A DNA stretch of 64,000 nt from contig NZ_JAMSKT010000001.1 of assembly GCF_023806125.1 (NCBI RefSeq), forward strand, positions 1 through 64,000, read 5' to 3'. The notes under the pieces are model-generated. The model was given only the letters and a program-made list of their open reading frames with translations, was not told the DNA's origin and made no database searches. Within the stretch, counting starts at the first letter, position 1. The number at the start of each line of letters is the position of its first letter. This stretch comes from Clostridium caldaquaticum (GTDB lineage: Bacteria > Bacillota > Clostridia > Clostridiales > Clostridiaceae). Position numbers and translations under genes: made by a program. Shown piece after piece: positions 47,670 through 56,758 of this stretch.

Positions 47670-47857
47670 TTAAAAGTAAACAGCGCTTTTAGGACAACTT
47701 TTCACACATTCCATGCATAAAATGCACTCTGTTCCATTTTCCCTGCTTCTTTTGCTGTCTAAAATATCTACATTCATGGGACATACTCTTTTGCATTTTC
47801 CACAAGAAATACACCTCTTCACTGCTAAAAAGCAAATTCCATGTTCCTTTGACAGTG
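47670..47857 (-). pseudogene. C-terminal remnant of a ferredoxin-type membrane protein
   Basis: The minus strand reads ALSKEHGICFLAVKRCISCG, then KCKRVCPMNVDILDSKRSRE and NGTECILCMECVKSCPKSAV, ending YF and TAA. Two 4Fe-4S motifs of the NapH/polyferredoxin kind are present, but there is no start and the fragment begins right at the stop codon of the ATPase gene. It is a deletion junction. Confidence 0.7.
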
Positions 47858-48607
47858 CTATTTCATAAGTATATTTAACATCTTCTGCGTATTGTTCAGG
47901 AAACTTTTCATTACCTGGTAATGCTCCGTTTCTTCATATTTAACCGCTTTAATGTCTTCTTTTATTTCATATATAACTGCATCAGGATATGCCATCAAAA
48001 TCGGGGAATGTGTTGCTATTATAAACTGTGAGTTCTTCCCAACCAACTGATGAATCCTGCTAATCATCGACATTTGCCTTGTAGGTGATAATGCTGCCTC
48101 AGGCTCATCCAATATGTAAAGTCCGTTTCCCCTAAACCTGTTCATAAACACGGCAAAAAAGGATTCTCCATGAGACTGCTCATGAAGTGAACGCCCGCCG
48201 TACGAGTCAATAATTCTTGCACCTCCCTCGCTTTTATCCAGTTCTTCAATTGTTGTTGCAAGGTTGTAAAAACTTTCTGCACGCAGGAAAAACCCGTCTT
48301 TAGGTCTTCTGATTCCTTTAATTATCTTTATGTAATTATATAATTCAGAATGAGAGGCTCTTGATGAAAAATTGAAATTCCTGCTCCCGCCTTCAGGATT
48401 AAACCCGCAGGCTACGGCAACAGCCTCTAAAATAGTTGACTTTCCTGTTCCATTCTCTCCAACAATAAATGTCTCTTTAGGGTGCATATCAAGAATTGAT
48501 AATCCCCGAATAACTGGAAGAGAGAATGGATATCTCCGAAAAGATTCTACCCTTTTTCTGTCAAGTTCTATTTGCTTTATAAATTGATTATTCTCTAACA
48601 TTTCCAA
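47858..48607 (-). CDS. AAA/ABC-type ATPase (COG3910-like)
   Basis: A 249-residue soluble ATPase. Walker A is GENGTGKST (50-58). SHGESFFAVFMNRF is the signature region, and GLYILDEPEAALSP is Walker B. QFIIATHSPILMAYPDA is the switch histidine segment. Relatives are small stand-alone ATPases of unknown function that occur widely in Firmicutes. The start is TTG at 48607 with GGGAG eight bases upstream. Its stop adjoins a ferredoxin remnant, so the last residues may have been altered by the deletion. Confidence 0.85.
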   Translation of the reverse strand: MEMLENNQFIKQIELDRKRVESFRRYPFSLPVIRGLSILDMHPKETFIVGENGTGKSTILEAVAVACGFNPEGGSRNFNFSSRASHSELYNYIKIIKGIRRPKDGFFLRAESFYNLATTIEELDKSEGGARIIDSYGGRSLHEQSHGESFFAVFMNRFRGNGLYILDEPEAALSPTRQMSMISRIHQLVGKNSQFIIATHSPILMAYPDAVIYEIKEDIKAVKYEETEHYQVMKSFLNNTQKMLNILMK

Positions 48608-48671
48608 TATCAGTGCTCCCGTTTTATCTAATGTTCATAGGTCAAAACATCCATATTATCCATTTCCTGTT

Positions 48672-49115
48672 TTATTTTTTTGTTTTATTTATCTTATCGT
48701 AGTAGTTTTTAAAAGCCATAATATCATTATAAAATTCTGTTTTAAATACCAAAATGCTTACTGCTGTAATAATTATGGCTGGGACAACCAAATATAAAGC
48801 ACCGCCAAAAGAATCCAGGACATTTAGAACACGCAGCAGCCCTAAAACCAAATAAGAAGGCAGCAAACCAAAGATAAAAATATAAACTCCTGACAGCAGT
48901 AACATCGTTATTTTAAATGCTATCCTGCTGCCTTTATAGTAAAAAAATATGTTAACTAAAATTATCCCGCTAATAAATATTTTTCCCGCTAATCCTTTAA
49001 TACCGTTAGATACTAAACTTAAAGCAATATCTGCAAGTAAAAGAAAAAATAAAATAATTATACCTGTATTTACGATTTTCCTGCCCCTCTTAACTTGTTC
49101 ACTGCTAAAAAACAA
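48672..49115 (-). CDS. Small four-helix membrane protein, unknown
   Basis: A 147-residue protein with four hydrophobic segments (about 15-35, 42-58, 65-92 and 103-125) and a charged C-terminal tail ending KINKTKK. I do not recognise a family. The start is TTG at 49115, nine bases after AAGGGG. It lies 40 bases downstream of the second TSUP gene and may share its transcript. Confidence 0.55.
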   Translation of the reverse strand: MFFSSEQVKRGRKIVNTGIIILFFLLLADIALSLVSNGIKGLAGKIFISGIILVNIFFYYKGSRIAFKITMLLLSGVYIFIFGLLPSYLVLGLLRVLNVLDSFGGALYLVVPAIIITAVSILVFKTEFYNDIMAFKNYYDKINKTKK

Positions 49116-49155
49116 AATTATCTACCCCTTCTAATAAATTGAATTGGAGAATTAC

Positions 49156-49881
49156 TTAACCCCATATCATCATTTGTAATCCAATCAGTATTAAAAGGAT
49201 ACCTACAAAATTTATAAATTTCTCTTTTGGCATTTTATCAATTACCTTTTTACCAGCCCTTGTTCCTGCAATCATAGCAATACCCATGAACAATCCAATT
49301 CCCAGCACATATAGTCCAATACCAAGGTATCTTTGATAAATAACTGTCTTGGAAATATGCATAGCAACGGCAGTTACTGCTTCGCTTGCAATATAAGCTA
49401 CAGGTGAAAGGTTCAATGAAAGAAATAATGCTGCCCCTACCGGTCCTGCGCTGCCGACAAGACCTGAAATCAAACCTGTCACTGCTCCACCAATAAGCAT
49501 TGTCCTGTCACTAGGTTCAAATTTAAGCATTTTGAAATATTTTAATGCCACAAAAACAATAATAGCAAATCCAATTCCTCTTGTAATGATTTCTTTCGGA
49601 ACTTTTACAAAAGAAAATGCTCCCAAAACACACATTGGCACTGCACCTATTATAAATATATACACAGGTTTCCATTTAATTTGTTTAAAGCCAAAGAAAA
49701 CCCGTGATAAATTGCCAATTAACTGTGCAATGGTCAGTATTGGCACAGCCATAGTTGTACCAACTGTTTTCGATAAGAGTGGAAGTAATAATAGTGCACC
49801 ACCAAAACCTGCTGCTCCTGATATTGCTACAGCCAAAAAACTACCTGCAAAAAGGAGAAAATATATCCATGGAGTATTCAA
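49156..49881 (-). CDS. TSUP-family (TauE/SafE) membrane exporter, copy 2
   Basis: 241 residues, nearly the same as the TSUP protein at 27253-27978. Differences are scattered and mostly conservative, for example GLVGSAGPVG for GIVGSAGPIG. Some DNA stretches are identical and others differ at many third positions, which suggests partial gene conversion after duplication. The start is TTG at 49881 after GAAGGAA. It is not next to arsM here; its upstream neighbour is a YkvA-like gene. Confidence 0.88.
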   Translation of the reverse strand: MNTPWIYFLLFAGSFLAVAISGAAGFGGALLLLPLLSKTVGTTMAVPILTIAQLIGNLSRVFFGFKQIKWKPVYIFIIGAVPMCVLGAFSFVKVPKEIITRGIGFAIIVFVALKYFKMLKFEPSDRTMLIGGAVTGLISGLVGSAGPVGAALFLSLNLSPVAYIASEAVTAVAMHISKTVIYQRYLGIGLYVLGIGLFMGIAMIAGTRAGKKVIDKMPKEKFINFVGILLILIGLQMMIWG

Positions 49882-49896
49882 ATTGATTCCTTCTTC

Positions 49897-50301
49897 TTAT
49901 ATAATTGCTAATATCCTATACCCGATAAATCCTAAAATCAGTATCCACAGCATTACAATAATCACACCTGCTGCCTTGGCTTCTGGAATATCACTTTTCA
50001 ATTTTATCTCGGCTTCTTTCCTGCATTCTTCCATAATTTCTGCTGGTATCAACTTTAATGCAATCGCAACCCCCATAGGTATCAGTATGAAATCATCTAA
50101 ATATCCTAATACGGGGATAAAGTCAGGTATCAGGTCTATAGGACTTAGTGCATATGCAACAACAACAGCAGTAAATACCTTTGCAATTAAAGGTGTTTCT
50201 TTCTTTTTATATGCCAGATATAAAGCAAAAACCTGTTTCTTTAACTCACTTGTTTTTTCTTTCATTTTTTCTATCATACTCAAGTCTTTCATACATTCCA
50301 T
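49897..50301 (-). CDS. YkvA/DUF1232-family membrane protein
   Basis: A 134-residue protein with the DUF1232 signature VAYALSPIDLIPDFIPVLGYLDD followed by FILIPMGVAIALKLIP. One C-terminal membrane segment follows (VIIVMLWILILGFIGYRIL). The function is unknown. The start is uncertain because three Met codons lie near the N-terminus and none has a strong ribosome site; I list the longest. It is 15 bases upstream of the second TSUP gene. Confidence 0.8.
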   Translation of the reverse strand: MECMKDLSMIEKMKEKTSELKKQVFALYLAYKKKETPLIAKVFTAVVVAYALSPIDLIPDFIPVLGYLDDFILIPMGVAIALKLIPAEIMEECRKEAEIKLKSDIPEAKAAGVIIVMLWILILGFIGYRILAII

Positions 50302-50338
50302 TTTTTATATCTTGTAATATATAAAAATACAATCCTAT

Positions 50339-50827
50339 TTATTTCATAGATAACCCTTTATCTATAGCCTTCTGAATTATTTCATGACAGCACTTCCCTA
50401 ACGGATTATTCTTTATACACTGGCTGTTTTTCATAACCCCTGTGATTTCTATAATATCCTTGACTGTTTTTGCCCCATCTTTTATAACGGCACTTATAAC
50501 CTGCTCCTCTGTAACTTTACTGCAGTAACAGGCGTATTTAGGATTGGCATCTTTTTTAAACCATATAGGCACTTTCACTTGCTGCTTATTAAATTTAACA
50601 CCTGATTCTGGATTATAATAAACAATGTCACATTCTTCATTCATGCATATATAATAATCTGTATCTCCGACCAATTCTGTTAATGTATCAACTACCAAAT
50701 GTCTGACTGTAATACTTTTTACTTTGACTCCTGATGTTTTACATACAGGACATGTATTATCATTTTCCACTTTATTAGATGGCTCTTTTCCACCACAGCA
50801 GCATATATTTATTTTTTTATTTATCAT
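50339..50827 (-). CDS. CopZ-like (2Fe-2S)/zinc metallochaperone
   Basis: A 162-residue cysteine-rich protein. An N-terminal CCC (9-11) is followed by a zinc-site quartet (Cys26, 29, 61, 66) and a BFD-like 2Fe-2S site: CYCSKVTEEQV (Cys100, 102) and QCIKNNPLGKCC (Cys137, 146). This is the N-terminal domain of archaeal CopZ and its bacterial relatives, here without the C-terminal copper-binding domain. I chose the ATG at 50827 with AAGG five bases upstream. It may handle metal or redox signals. Confidence 0.8.
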   Translation of the reverse strand: MINKKINICCCGGKEPSNKVENDNTCPVCKTSGVKVKSITVRHLVVDTLTELVGDTDYYICMNEECDIVYYNPESGVKFNKQQVKVPIWFKKDANPKYACYCSKVTEEQVISAVIKDGAKTVKDIIEITGVMKNSQCIKNNPLGKCCHEIIQKAIDKGLSMK

Positions 50828-50860
50828 TTTAGCCTTACCTTCCTTTATTTTTATTTTAAT

Positions 50861-50886
50861 AGTACTTATCTTATAATGAAAGTACT
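50861..50886 (-). promoter_or_regulatory. Twin AGTACT sites around a -10 element
   Basis: AGTACT occurs at 50861-50866 and 50881-50886, exactly 20 bases apart centre to centre (two helical turns). A TATAAG between them can serve as the -10 element of the CopZ-like gene. It looks like an operator for a dimeric regulator. Inferred only. Confidence 0.4.
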
Positions 50887-50956
50887 TTTCTGTTTTAAGA
50901 TTTTTGTTCATATCATTTTAATTATATACCCTCATTATACCTTAAACCTACTCATC

Positions 50957-51016
50957 CTAAAACAAAAATCATGGCTTAAATAAGGTTTTCTACCCTATTT
51001 TCACCATGACTTTTAG
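50957..51016 (-). repeat. Dispersed hairpin repeat, family A, copy 3
   Basis: The outer stem ATCATGG pairs with CCATGA(C)T, with one mismatch, and the inner AATAAGG/CCCTATT is kept. It lies directly after glmS on the minus strand with a T-rich tail, so it probably acts as the glmS terminator. It is almost identical to copy 2 (29398-29460). Confidence 0.75.
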
Positions 51017-51040
51017 CACATTTTCTTATTAATATATTTT

Positions 51041-52867
51041 TTATTCTACTGTAACAGACTTAGCTAAGTTTCTTGGCTTATCAACATCGCAGCCTTTCTG
51101 AACTGCAATGTAGTAAGCAAGAAGCTGAAGTGGTACAACTGATAATACTGGTGCAAGTATTTCTGCTGTTTTTGGTATATAAAGTGCTGAATCTACAGTT
51201 TTTTCCACAGTTTCATTTCCTTCAAAAGCAAAGGCTAAAACATTTGCTCCTCTTGTTTTAACTTCCTTAACATTGCTTAACATCTTCTCAAAAAGCTCTT
51301 CTTGAGTAGCAAGTGCAATAACTACTGTTCCCTTTTCTATTAAAGCAATGGTACCGTGCTTTAATTCACCTGCAGCATAAGCTTCTGAGTGAATGTAGGA
51401 AATTTCCTTTAGTTTTAAAGAACCTTCCATTGCAACAGCATAGTCTAAGCCTCTTCCAAGGAAGAACATATCCTTATGCATAAAGTTTTTAGAAGCAAAC
51501 TTTTGAAGAACTTCCTTGTGTTTTAAAACTTCTTCACATTTTTCAGGAAGTTTAAGCATTTCTGCCTTTATGCTCTCTATTTCATCGGTACTTAAAGTAC
51601 CTTTGCAGTCTGCAAAATATAATGCAAGTATATACATAGCTATAAGCTGAGTTGTATAAGCCTTAGTTGAAGCAACTGCTATTTCCGGTCCTGCCCAAGT
51701 GTATAGGACATCGTCAGCTTCTCTTGAAACAGAGCTTCCTACAACATTTGTTATAGCTAAAACTCTTGCTCCATATTTTTTAGCTTCTCTAAGAGCTGCT
51801 AAAGTATCTGCTGTTTCACCTGATTGGCTTACAACTATCATTAGCGTCTTTTCATTCATTATTGGATTTCTATATCTAAACTCTGAAGCTATATCTACTT
51901 CAACTGGTATTCTAGCTAGTTTTTCTATTGCATATTTTCCTACTATTCCTGCATGATAAGCAGTTCCACAAGCTACTATATAAACTCTATCTATATTTGC
52001 AAGCTGTTCTTTAGTTATTGTTATCTTATCTAAGGCTATTGGTTTTCCTAGAACAATTCTTGAAGTCATTGTATCTTTTATAGCTTTTGGCTGCTCATGA
52101 ATTTCCTTTATCATAAAATGCTCGTAACCGCCTTTTTCTGCAGCATCGGCATTCCATGTTACGTGGAAAACATCCTTTTTAATTTCATCTCCGTCTTCTG
52201 TTAAAAGCTTTATTCCATCTTCATTTATAACAACAAATTCCTTGTCATTTAAAAGATAAATATCCCTTGTATAATTTAATATTGCAGGAATATCTGAAGC
52301 TATGAAAAACTCGTCCTTTCCAAGACCTACTATAAGCGGACTATCTTTTCTAACTGCTACAAGCTTTCCTGGCTCATGAGTTGAAACTACACCTATAGCA
52401 TAACTTCCTTCCATCTTTGTTATTGCTTTCATTACAGCTTCTTCTAAATTTCCCTTATAATAATAATCCACAAGATGAGGAATAACCTCTGTATCTGTTT
52501 CTGACATAAACTTATAACCCTTAGCTGAAAGCCATTCTCTTAGCTGAAGATAGTTTTCAATTATTCCGTTATGAACTACACTTATAGTTTCATCCTCATT
52601 TGAATGCGGATGTGAGTTAAGGTCTGACGGCTCCCCGTGAGTCGCCCATCTTGTATGCCCTATTCCTACTGCTCCGTGTATTGGATTTTCATTTAATTTT
52701 GCTTCAAGATTAGCAAGTCTTCCTTTACATTTTGTAACCTTTAACAAATTATCTTCTATTATTGCAACTCCTGCTGAATCATATCCTCTATATTCAAGCT
52801 TTGATAATCCATGAATTAAAACTGGTGATGCTTCTTTTTTACCTACATATCCAACTATTCCACACAT
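51041..52867 (-). CDS. glmS: Glutamine-fructose-6-phosphate aminotransferase
   Basis: A 608-residue enzyme. The N-terminal glutaminase domain has the catalytic Cys2 in MCGIVGYVG and GHTRWATHGEPS. Two SIS sugar-isomerase domains follow, with VSQSGETADT and the C-terminal NLAKSVTVE. It makes glucosamine 6-phosphate, the first step to UDP-GlcNAc and peptidoglycan. It is preceded by a glmS ribozyme that cuts its mRNA when the product accumulates. Confidence 0.97.
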   Translation of the reverse strand: MCGIVGYVGKKEASPVLIHGLSKLEYRGYDSAGVAIIEDNLLKVTKCKGRLANLEAKLNENPIHGAVGIGHTRWATHGEPSDLNSHPHSNEDETISVVHNGIIENYLQLREWLSAKGYKFMSETDTEVIPHLVDYYYKGNLEEAVMKAITKMEGSYAIGVVSTHEPGKLVAVRKDSPLIVGLGKDEFFIASDIPAILNYTRDIYLLNDKEFVVINEDGIKLLTEDGDEIKKDVFHVTWNADAAEKGGYEHFMIKEIHEQPKAIKDTMTSRIVLGKPIALDKITITKEQLANIDRVYIVACGTAYHAGIVGKYAIEKLARIPVEVDIASEFRYRNPIMNEKTLMIVVSQSGETADTLAALREAKKYGARVLAITNVVGSSVSREADDVLYTWAGPEIAVASTKAYTTQLIAMYILALYFADCKGTLSTDEIESIKAEMLKLPEKCEEVLKHKEVLQKFASKNFMHKDMFFLGRGLDYAVAMEGSLKLKEISYIHSEAYAAGELKHGTIALIEKGTVVIALATQEELFEKMLSNVKEVKTRGANVLAFAFEGNETVEKTVDSALYIPKTAEILAPVLSVVPLQLLAYYIAVQKGCDVDKPRNLAKSVTVE

Positions 52868-52954
52868 ATTATTAATCTCCCTTTCTTTTCTGAATCTTAG
52901 ACGACTTTAATAAACCATAGGATTTTTTATAATTTTATCTCTATGGCGTTCTAT

Positions 52955-53120
52955 AAAAGAAAGGTTTTAACACCCGGTTAGTGTTGTGGCAAGAATCACT
53001 TCTTGTTTTTACTAACCTTTAACGGTAGTGCATTACCGTGGGGCACCCGCCGAATACTCGATATTCCCCAACCTCGTCAACTTAACTAACTTATTTTAGC
53101 TAAGTTCTGGCGCTTTTATT
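52955..53120 (-). ncRNA. glmS ribozyme: glmS self-cleaving ribozyme/riboswitch
   Basis: The minus strand reads AGCGCCAGAACT, with cleavage expected just before GCGCC (53113). GTTGACGAGGTTGGGGAATATC, TCGGCGGGTGCCCCACGG and the P4 stem GGTTAGT with ACTAACC follow. These are the conserved core elements of the ribozyme. It lies in the 5' leader of glmS and responds to glucosamine 6-phosphate. The 3' limit is approximate. Confidence 0.93.
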
Positions 53121-53193
53121 TATCCAGTTATTAACTACTTTCCCCCCTCCTTTTTAATTCACCTTTCTAGTATAAAAACTAAACGTCTATTAT

Positions 53194-53223
53194 ATTATAC
53201 GTGAATGTCTGTAGCTTGGTCAA
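53194..53223 (-). promoter_or_regulatory. Promoter of glmS
   Basis: TTGACC (53218-53223) and TATAAT (53194-53199) are 18 bases apart on the minus strand. The transcript would start about 75 bases before the ribozyme cleavage site. Confidence 0.7.
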
Positions 53224-53260
53224 TGTTTTTTAACATAGAATTAATTTAATAACCACAAAA

Positions 53261-53287
53261 AAACCTCCAGTTCTTACTGAAGGTTTT
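53261..53287 (-). terminator. Terminator of metG
   Basis: The stem AAAACCTTCAGT with ACTGGAGGTTTT has a 4-base loop and is followed by a T run on the minus strand. It lies 15 bases after the metG stop codon. A decayed copy is at 57584-57613. Confidence 0.85.
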
Positions 53288-53301
53288 ACATTTAACTTTT
53301 C

Positions 53302-55239
53302 TTATCTTACCTGGCTTCCTGTTGGAAGGTCTCCTGGAATACTTACTGTAAACAGCTTACTATCGTCATCTGTTGAAGCTGCAAGTATCATTCCCTGAGA
53401 AAGCTCTCCTCTTAATTTAACAGGCTTTAAGTTGGCAACTAATACAACATATTTTCCTACTAAGTCCTCTGGCTTATACCACTTAGCAATGCCTGAAACT
53501 ACCTGTCTTTCCTCTCCTGCTAAATCTACCTTAAGCTTTAAAAGCTTTTTAGCACCTTTAACAGGTTCGCAGGATATTACTTTAACTACTCTCAAATCAA
53601 TCTTTTCAAAATCCTCTATAGTTATTTCTTCTTTTATTGGCTGACAAGCCACCTTTGGCTCTTCCTTAACTTCCTTAAGCGCTTCAAGTTCCTTAAGCTT
53701 AGCTTCAACATCAATTCTTGGGAATATAGCATCACCTTTCTTAACCTTTGCAGAAGCTTCAGTACCGTCAAACGCAGAAAGTGTATCCCAAGCTGTTAAG
53801 TTTATGCTTAACTGCTCATTTATCTTCTCAGAAGTTTCTGGAAGGAAAGAAGATATTAAAACTGATGAAAATCTTAAAGTTTCTGCCAAGTTATAAAGAA
53901 CTGTTCCCAGTCTTTCTTTTTTGCTTTCATCCTTTGCAAGTATCCAAGGTGTTGTTTCATCTATATATTTATTTGCTCTTCTTATAAGCGTCCAGATTTC
54001 AGCTAAAGCTTCTGGAATTCTTAAATTATCAATATGAGCTTCTACTTTCTTCGGTGTTTCAAGAGCTAAACCTATTAGTTCATCATCTATCTCTTCCTTA
54101 GCTGTTGGAGCTGGTATAAGGCCTTCAAAGTACTTTTCAATCATAGCTACAGTTCTTGATAAAAGATTTCCTAAATCATTAGCTAAATCTGAATTTACCT
54201 TCTTTATAAATATTTCGTTATTAAATAGTCCATCTGAACCAAAAGGTATTTCACGAAGCAGATAATATCTTATAGCATCTACTCCAAAGTGCTGTGCCAA
54301 AACTACCGGATCAACAACATTTCCTTTAGACTTTGACATCTTTCCGCCGTCAACTAAAAGCCAGCCGTGTCCAAACACCTGCTTAGGAAGCGGAACATCT
54401 AAAGCCATGAGCATAATAGGCCAGTAAATAGTATGGAATCTTAAAATATCCTTTCCTATAAGATGTACGTCTGCAGGCCAGTATTTTTGGTAAAGCTCGG
54501 TATCTACATCATTCTTATAACCTAATGCAGTAATATAATTTGAAAGAGCGTCTATCCAAACATAAACAACGTGACCTGGATCAAACTCTACAGGTATTCC
54601 CCAGTTAAAAGAGGTTCTTGATACGCAAAGGTCTTGAAGTCCTGGTCTTAAAAAGTTGTTTAGCATTTCATTTTTACGTGATTCCGGCTGAATAAACTCT
54701 GGATGAGTTTCTATATGCTCAATAAGCCTGTCAGCGTATTTTGACATTTTAAAAAAGTAAGCTTCTTCTGTTTTCTTTTCAACAGGTCTTCCGCAGTCCG
54801 GGCAGTTGCCGTTTACAAGCTGTGTTTCAGTCCAGAAGGATTCGCAAGGTATACAATAATGTCCTTCATAGGAGCTTTTATATATATCCCCCTGCTTATA
54901 AAGCTGAGTAAATATCTTTTGGACTGCTTTTTCATGATAGTCATCTGTTGTTCTTATAAATTTATCATAGCTTATGTTCATTAGCTTCCAAAGGTCTTTA
55001 ATTCCTGCAACAATTTCATCTACATATTGTTTTGGAGTAACTCCCTTGCCTTCTGCAATTCTCTGTATTTTTTCACCGTGCTCATCTGTTCCTGTCAGGA
55101 AAAATACATCATAGCCTGTTAATCTTTTAAATCTTGCTAGAGCATCTGCAGCTACTGTTGTATAAGTGTTTCCTATATGAAGGTTTGCTGATGGATAATA
55201 AATTGGGGTAGTGATATAATATGGTTTCTTTGTCATCAT
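53302..55239 (-). CDS. metG: Methionyl-tRNA synthetase
   Basis: A 645-residue class I synthetase. The HIGH-type motif is in YPSANLHIGNTY. The KMSKS motif is at 300-304 (GGKMSKSKGN). A zinc knuckle (HYCIPCESFW, then NCPDCGR) is in the connective domain. The C-terminal part from about residue 535 (EDFEKIDLRVVKVISCEP) is a fused tRNA-binding domain. AGGAGG lies before two adjacent ATG codons, and either could be the start. A Met T-box precedes it. Confidence 0.97.
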   Translation of the reverse strand: MMTKKPYYITTPIYYPSANLHIGNTYTTVAADALARFKRLTGYDVFFLTGTDEHGEKIQRIAEGKGVTPKQYVDEIVAGIKDLWKLMNISYDKFIRTTDDYHEKAVQKIFTQLYKQGDIYKSSYEGHYCIPCESFWTETQLVNGNCPDCGRPVEKKTEEAYFFKMSKYADRLIEHIETHPEFIQPESRKNEMLNNFLRPGLQDLCVSRTSFNWGIPVEFDPGHVVYVWIDALSNYITALGYKNDVDTELYQKYWPADVHLIGKDILRFHTIYWPIMLMALDVPLPKQVFGHGWLLVDGGKMSKSKGNVVDPVVLAQHFGVDAIRYYLLREIPFGSDGLFNNEIFIKKVNSDLANDLGNLLSRTVAMIEKYFEGLIPAPTAKEEIDDELIGLALETPKKVEAHIDNLRIPEALAEIWTLIRRANKYIDETTPWILAKDESKKERLGTVLYNLAETLRFSSVLISSFLPETSEKINEQLSINLTAWDTLSAFDGTEASAKVKKGDAIFPRIDVEAKLKELEALKEVKEEPKVACQPIKEEITIEDFEKIDLRVVKVISCEPVKGAKKLLKLKVDLAGEERQVVSGIAKWYKPEDLVGKYVVLVANLKPVKLRGELSQGMILAASTDDDSKLFTVSIPGDLPTGSQVR

Positions 55240-55286
55240 TCTCTCCTCCTGATTAAAATCTTTTCCATTTTTCTATGTAATATGCA

Positions 55287-55571
55287 ATAAAAATAAAAAG
55301 CCCCTATGCAGAAAATGCTGCATAGAGACGTAATATACGTGTTACCACTCTAATTCATACCTGTGTCGCCACAGATATCTCACTAAGTGACTCCGCCTAA
55401 AAAGGCTTTTATCACCCTGCAGTATAACGGCTGCTTCCGTATTATCCTACTTTGCTTCAGATAATCTGCTCAGGGGCCATATTCACAGACTTTACTGCCG
55501 CCGGCTTTCACCTAACCCAGCTCTCTTTTGGCATTTCCCTCTGCTACTCTTCCCATCACTGCATTTATTTA
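55287..55571 (-). promoter_or_regulatory. T-box leader of metG (Met specifier)
   Basis: The minus strand contains the 5' element GATGGGAAGAGTAGC and the stem I element GGTGAAAGCC. An AUG specifier lies in GAATATGGCC (55478-55480), matching methionine. The T-box sequence AGAGTGGTAACACG (55338-55351) can pair alternatively with the terminator. The terminator hairpin CTATGCAG with CTGCATAG (55304-55325) is followed by a T run. Uncharged tRNA-Met should allow read-through into metG. Confidence 0.93.
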
Positions 55572-55577
55572 TATATT

Positions 55578-55606
55578 ATGATATTCTATGTCATTTATTA
55601 TGTCAA
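55578..55606 (-). promoter_or_regulatory. Promoter of the metG T-box transcript
   Basis: TTGACA (55601-55606) and TATCAT (55578-55583) are 17 bases apart on the minus strand, placing the transcript start at about 55571, the first base of the T-box leader. Confidence 0.75.
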
Positions 55607-56026
55607 TATGTTTTTAAATTTTAACCGGATTAACCCCCTGTAATTAGACAATTAGTCTTAAAATCTCGTTAATACTTAATTTTTTATTTTTCGCATATTA
55701 TAATTTTCTTACAAAACATTATCTGTCTGCAGCATATACAAATAAGCACATTCCCCCTTATAATTTCAACAATTAAAACTTTAGCATAACAAGTTAAATT
55801 TAATAAACTAATAATATATATTACAATTAATTCAAAAATTTATATAATATAGTTAAAATATGTTATATTTATACAAAAGCATTTAAATCAAAATTATCAA
55901 AGGTTTTTATATAAAAATTGATAAGCTTTAAGAAATAAAAAATTCAATTAAGTTAAAGATTTCTTAACGTTGGCACATAAAGATTTTTTCCTTTATTAAT
56001 AATTTTATTTAATATTATTAATAAAG
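55607..56026. other. Divergent intergenic region between metG and the matrixin gene
   Basis: About 420 very AT-rich bases. I see only short weak dyads, and no coding sequence or conserved RNA. Confidence 0.4.
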
Positions 56027-56055
56027 TTGACAAAAATGTAAAAAAATCCTATAAT
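56027..56055 (+). promoter_or_regulatory. Consensus SigA promoter of the matrixin operon
   Basis: TTGACA (56027-56032) and TATAAT (56050-56055) are 17 bases apart, a perfect match to the SigA consensus. The leader to the ATG is about 80 bases. It predicts strong expression unless a repressor acts. Confidence 0.8.
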
Positions 56056-56142
56056 ATATTTAAGTTATTTCAAAAATTAGCTCTAACCGACTAGTAATAT
56101 CAAAGTCTTAAAGTTATGCTCAAACCAAAACAGGAGGTGATA

Positions 56143-56739
56143 ATGATGCGTAAAAAAATTTTTACATTCTTTTTAAGTGTTTTTTTCATATTAACTACTC
56201 TATCAACCAATGCATATGCTTATAATACTTTTAATCAACATAAATTAATATATGGAGTCGGTAACTACGGAAACAATACTCAACACTATTGGATTGACGA
56301 AACAGCATCAGAATATACTAGTTATATTGATGCTGCTATAAATGAATGGAAGTATACAACTAGTTACTGGGGAATTACAACTCCAATATGGTATACTAAA
56401 ACAACCTCTTCGTCTAACAGTCGTATGGATATTGTAAAAGTTGATACAATTAATGAATGGTGGGGACTAACTTTAATGTATAATGGCACTGAAATTAATC
56501 CTTATTCTAGTAATTGGATTTGGGGCAAAATATTGTTAGATGGTGATTTTAGCCAGTTATCAGGTTCAAGTTCAGATAATAGAAGAAAAGCCGTTATTGC
56601 CCATGAAATGGGTCATGTTATGGGATTAGCTCACACTTCTTTTACAAATGCAATTATGCGTGCTGATATAGCATATTGTAGCCCAGGTATATTTAGAGCT
56701 CAACCTAATGATTTAGCTGGTATTAATTATCTATATTAA
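56143..56739 (+). CDS. Secreted matrixin-like zinc metalloprotease (M10)
   Basis: A 198-residue protein with a clear signal peptide (about 1-26, ending NAYA). The zinc site is HEMGHVMGLAH at 154-164, the H-E-x-x-H-x-x-G-x-x-H metzincin motif. AIMRADIAYC is the Met-turn. The mature domain is small (about 170 residues), and no propeptide cysteine switch or wall anchor is seen. It probably acts outside the cell. AGGAGG precedes two adjacent ATG codons. It forms an operon with the lipoprotein gene that follows. Confidence 0.87.
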   Translation: MMRKKIFTFFLSVFFILTTLSTNAYAYNTFNQHKLIYGVGNYGNNTQHYWIDETASEYTSYIDAAINEWKYTTSYWGITTPIWYTKTTSSSNSRMDIVKVDTINEWWGLTLMYNGTEINPYSSNWIWGKILLDGDFSQLSGSSSDNRRKAVIAHEMGHVMGLAHTSFTNAIMRADIAYCSPGIFRAQPNDLAGINYLY

Positions 56740-56758
56740 TCATATCGGAGGAAGTGCA

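Noticed and set aside
49532..50317. Long plus-strand open frame of 261 codons
   Set aside because: Antisense to the TSUP and YkvA-like genes, both well supported; composition is that of a shadow frame.
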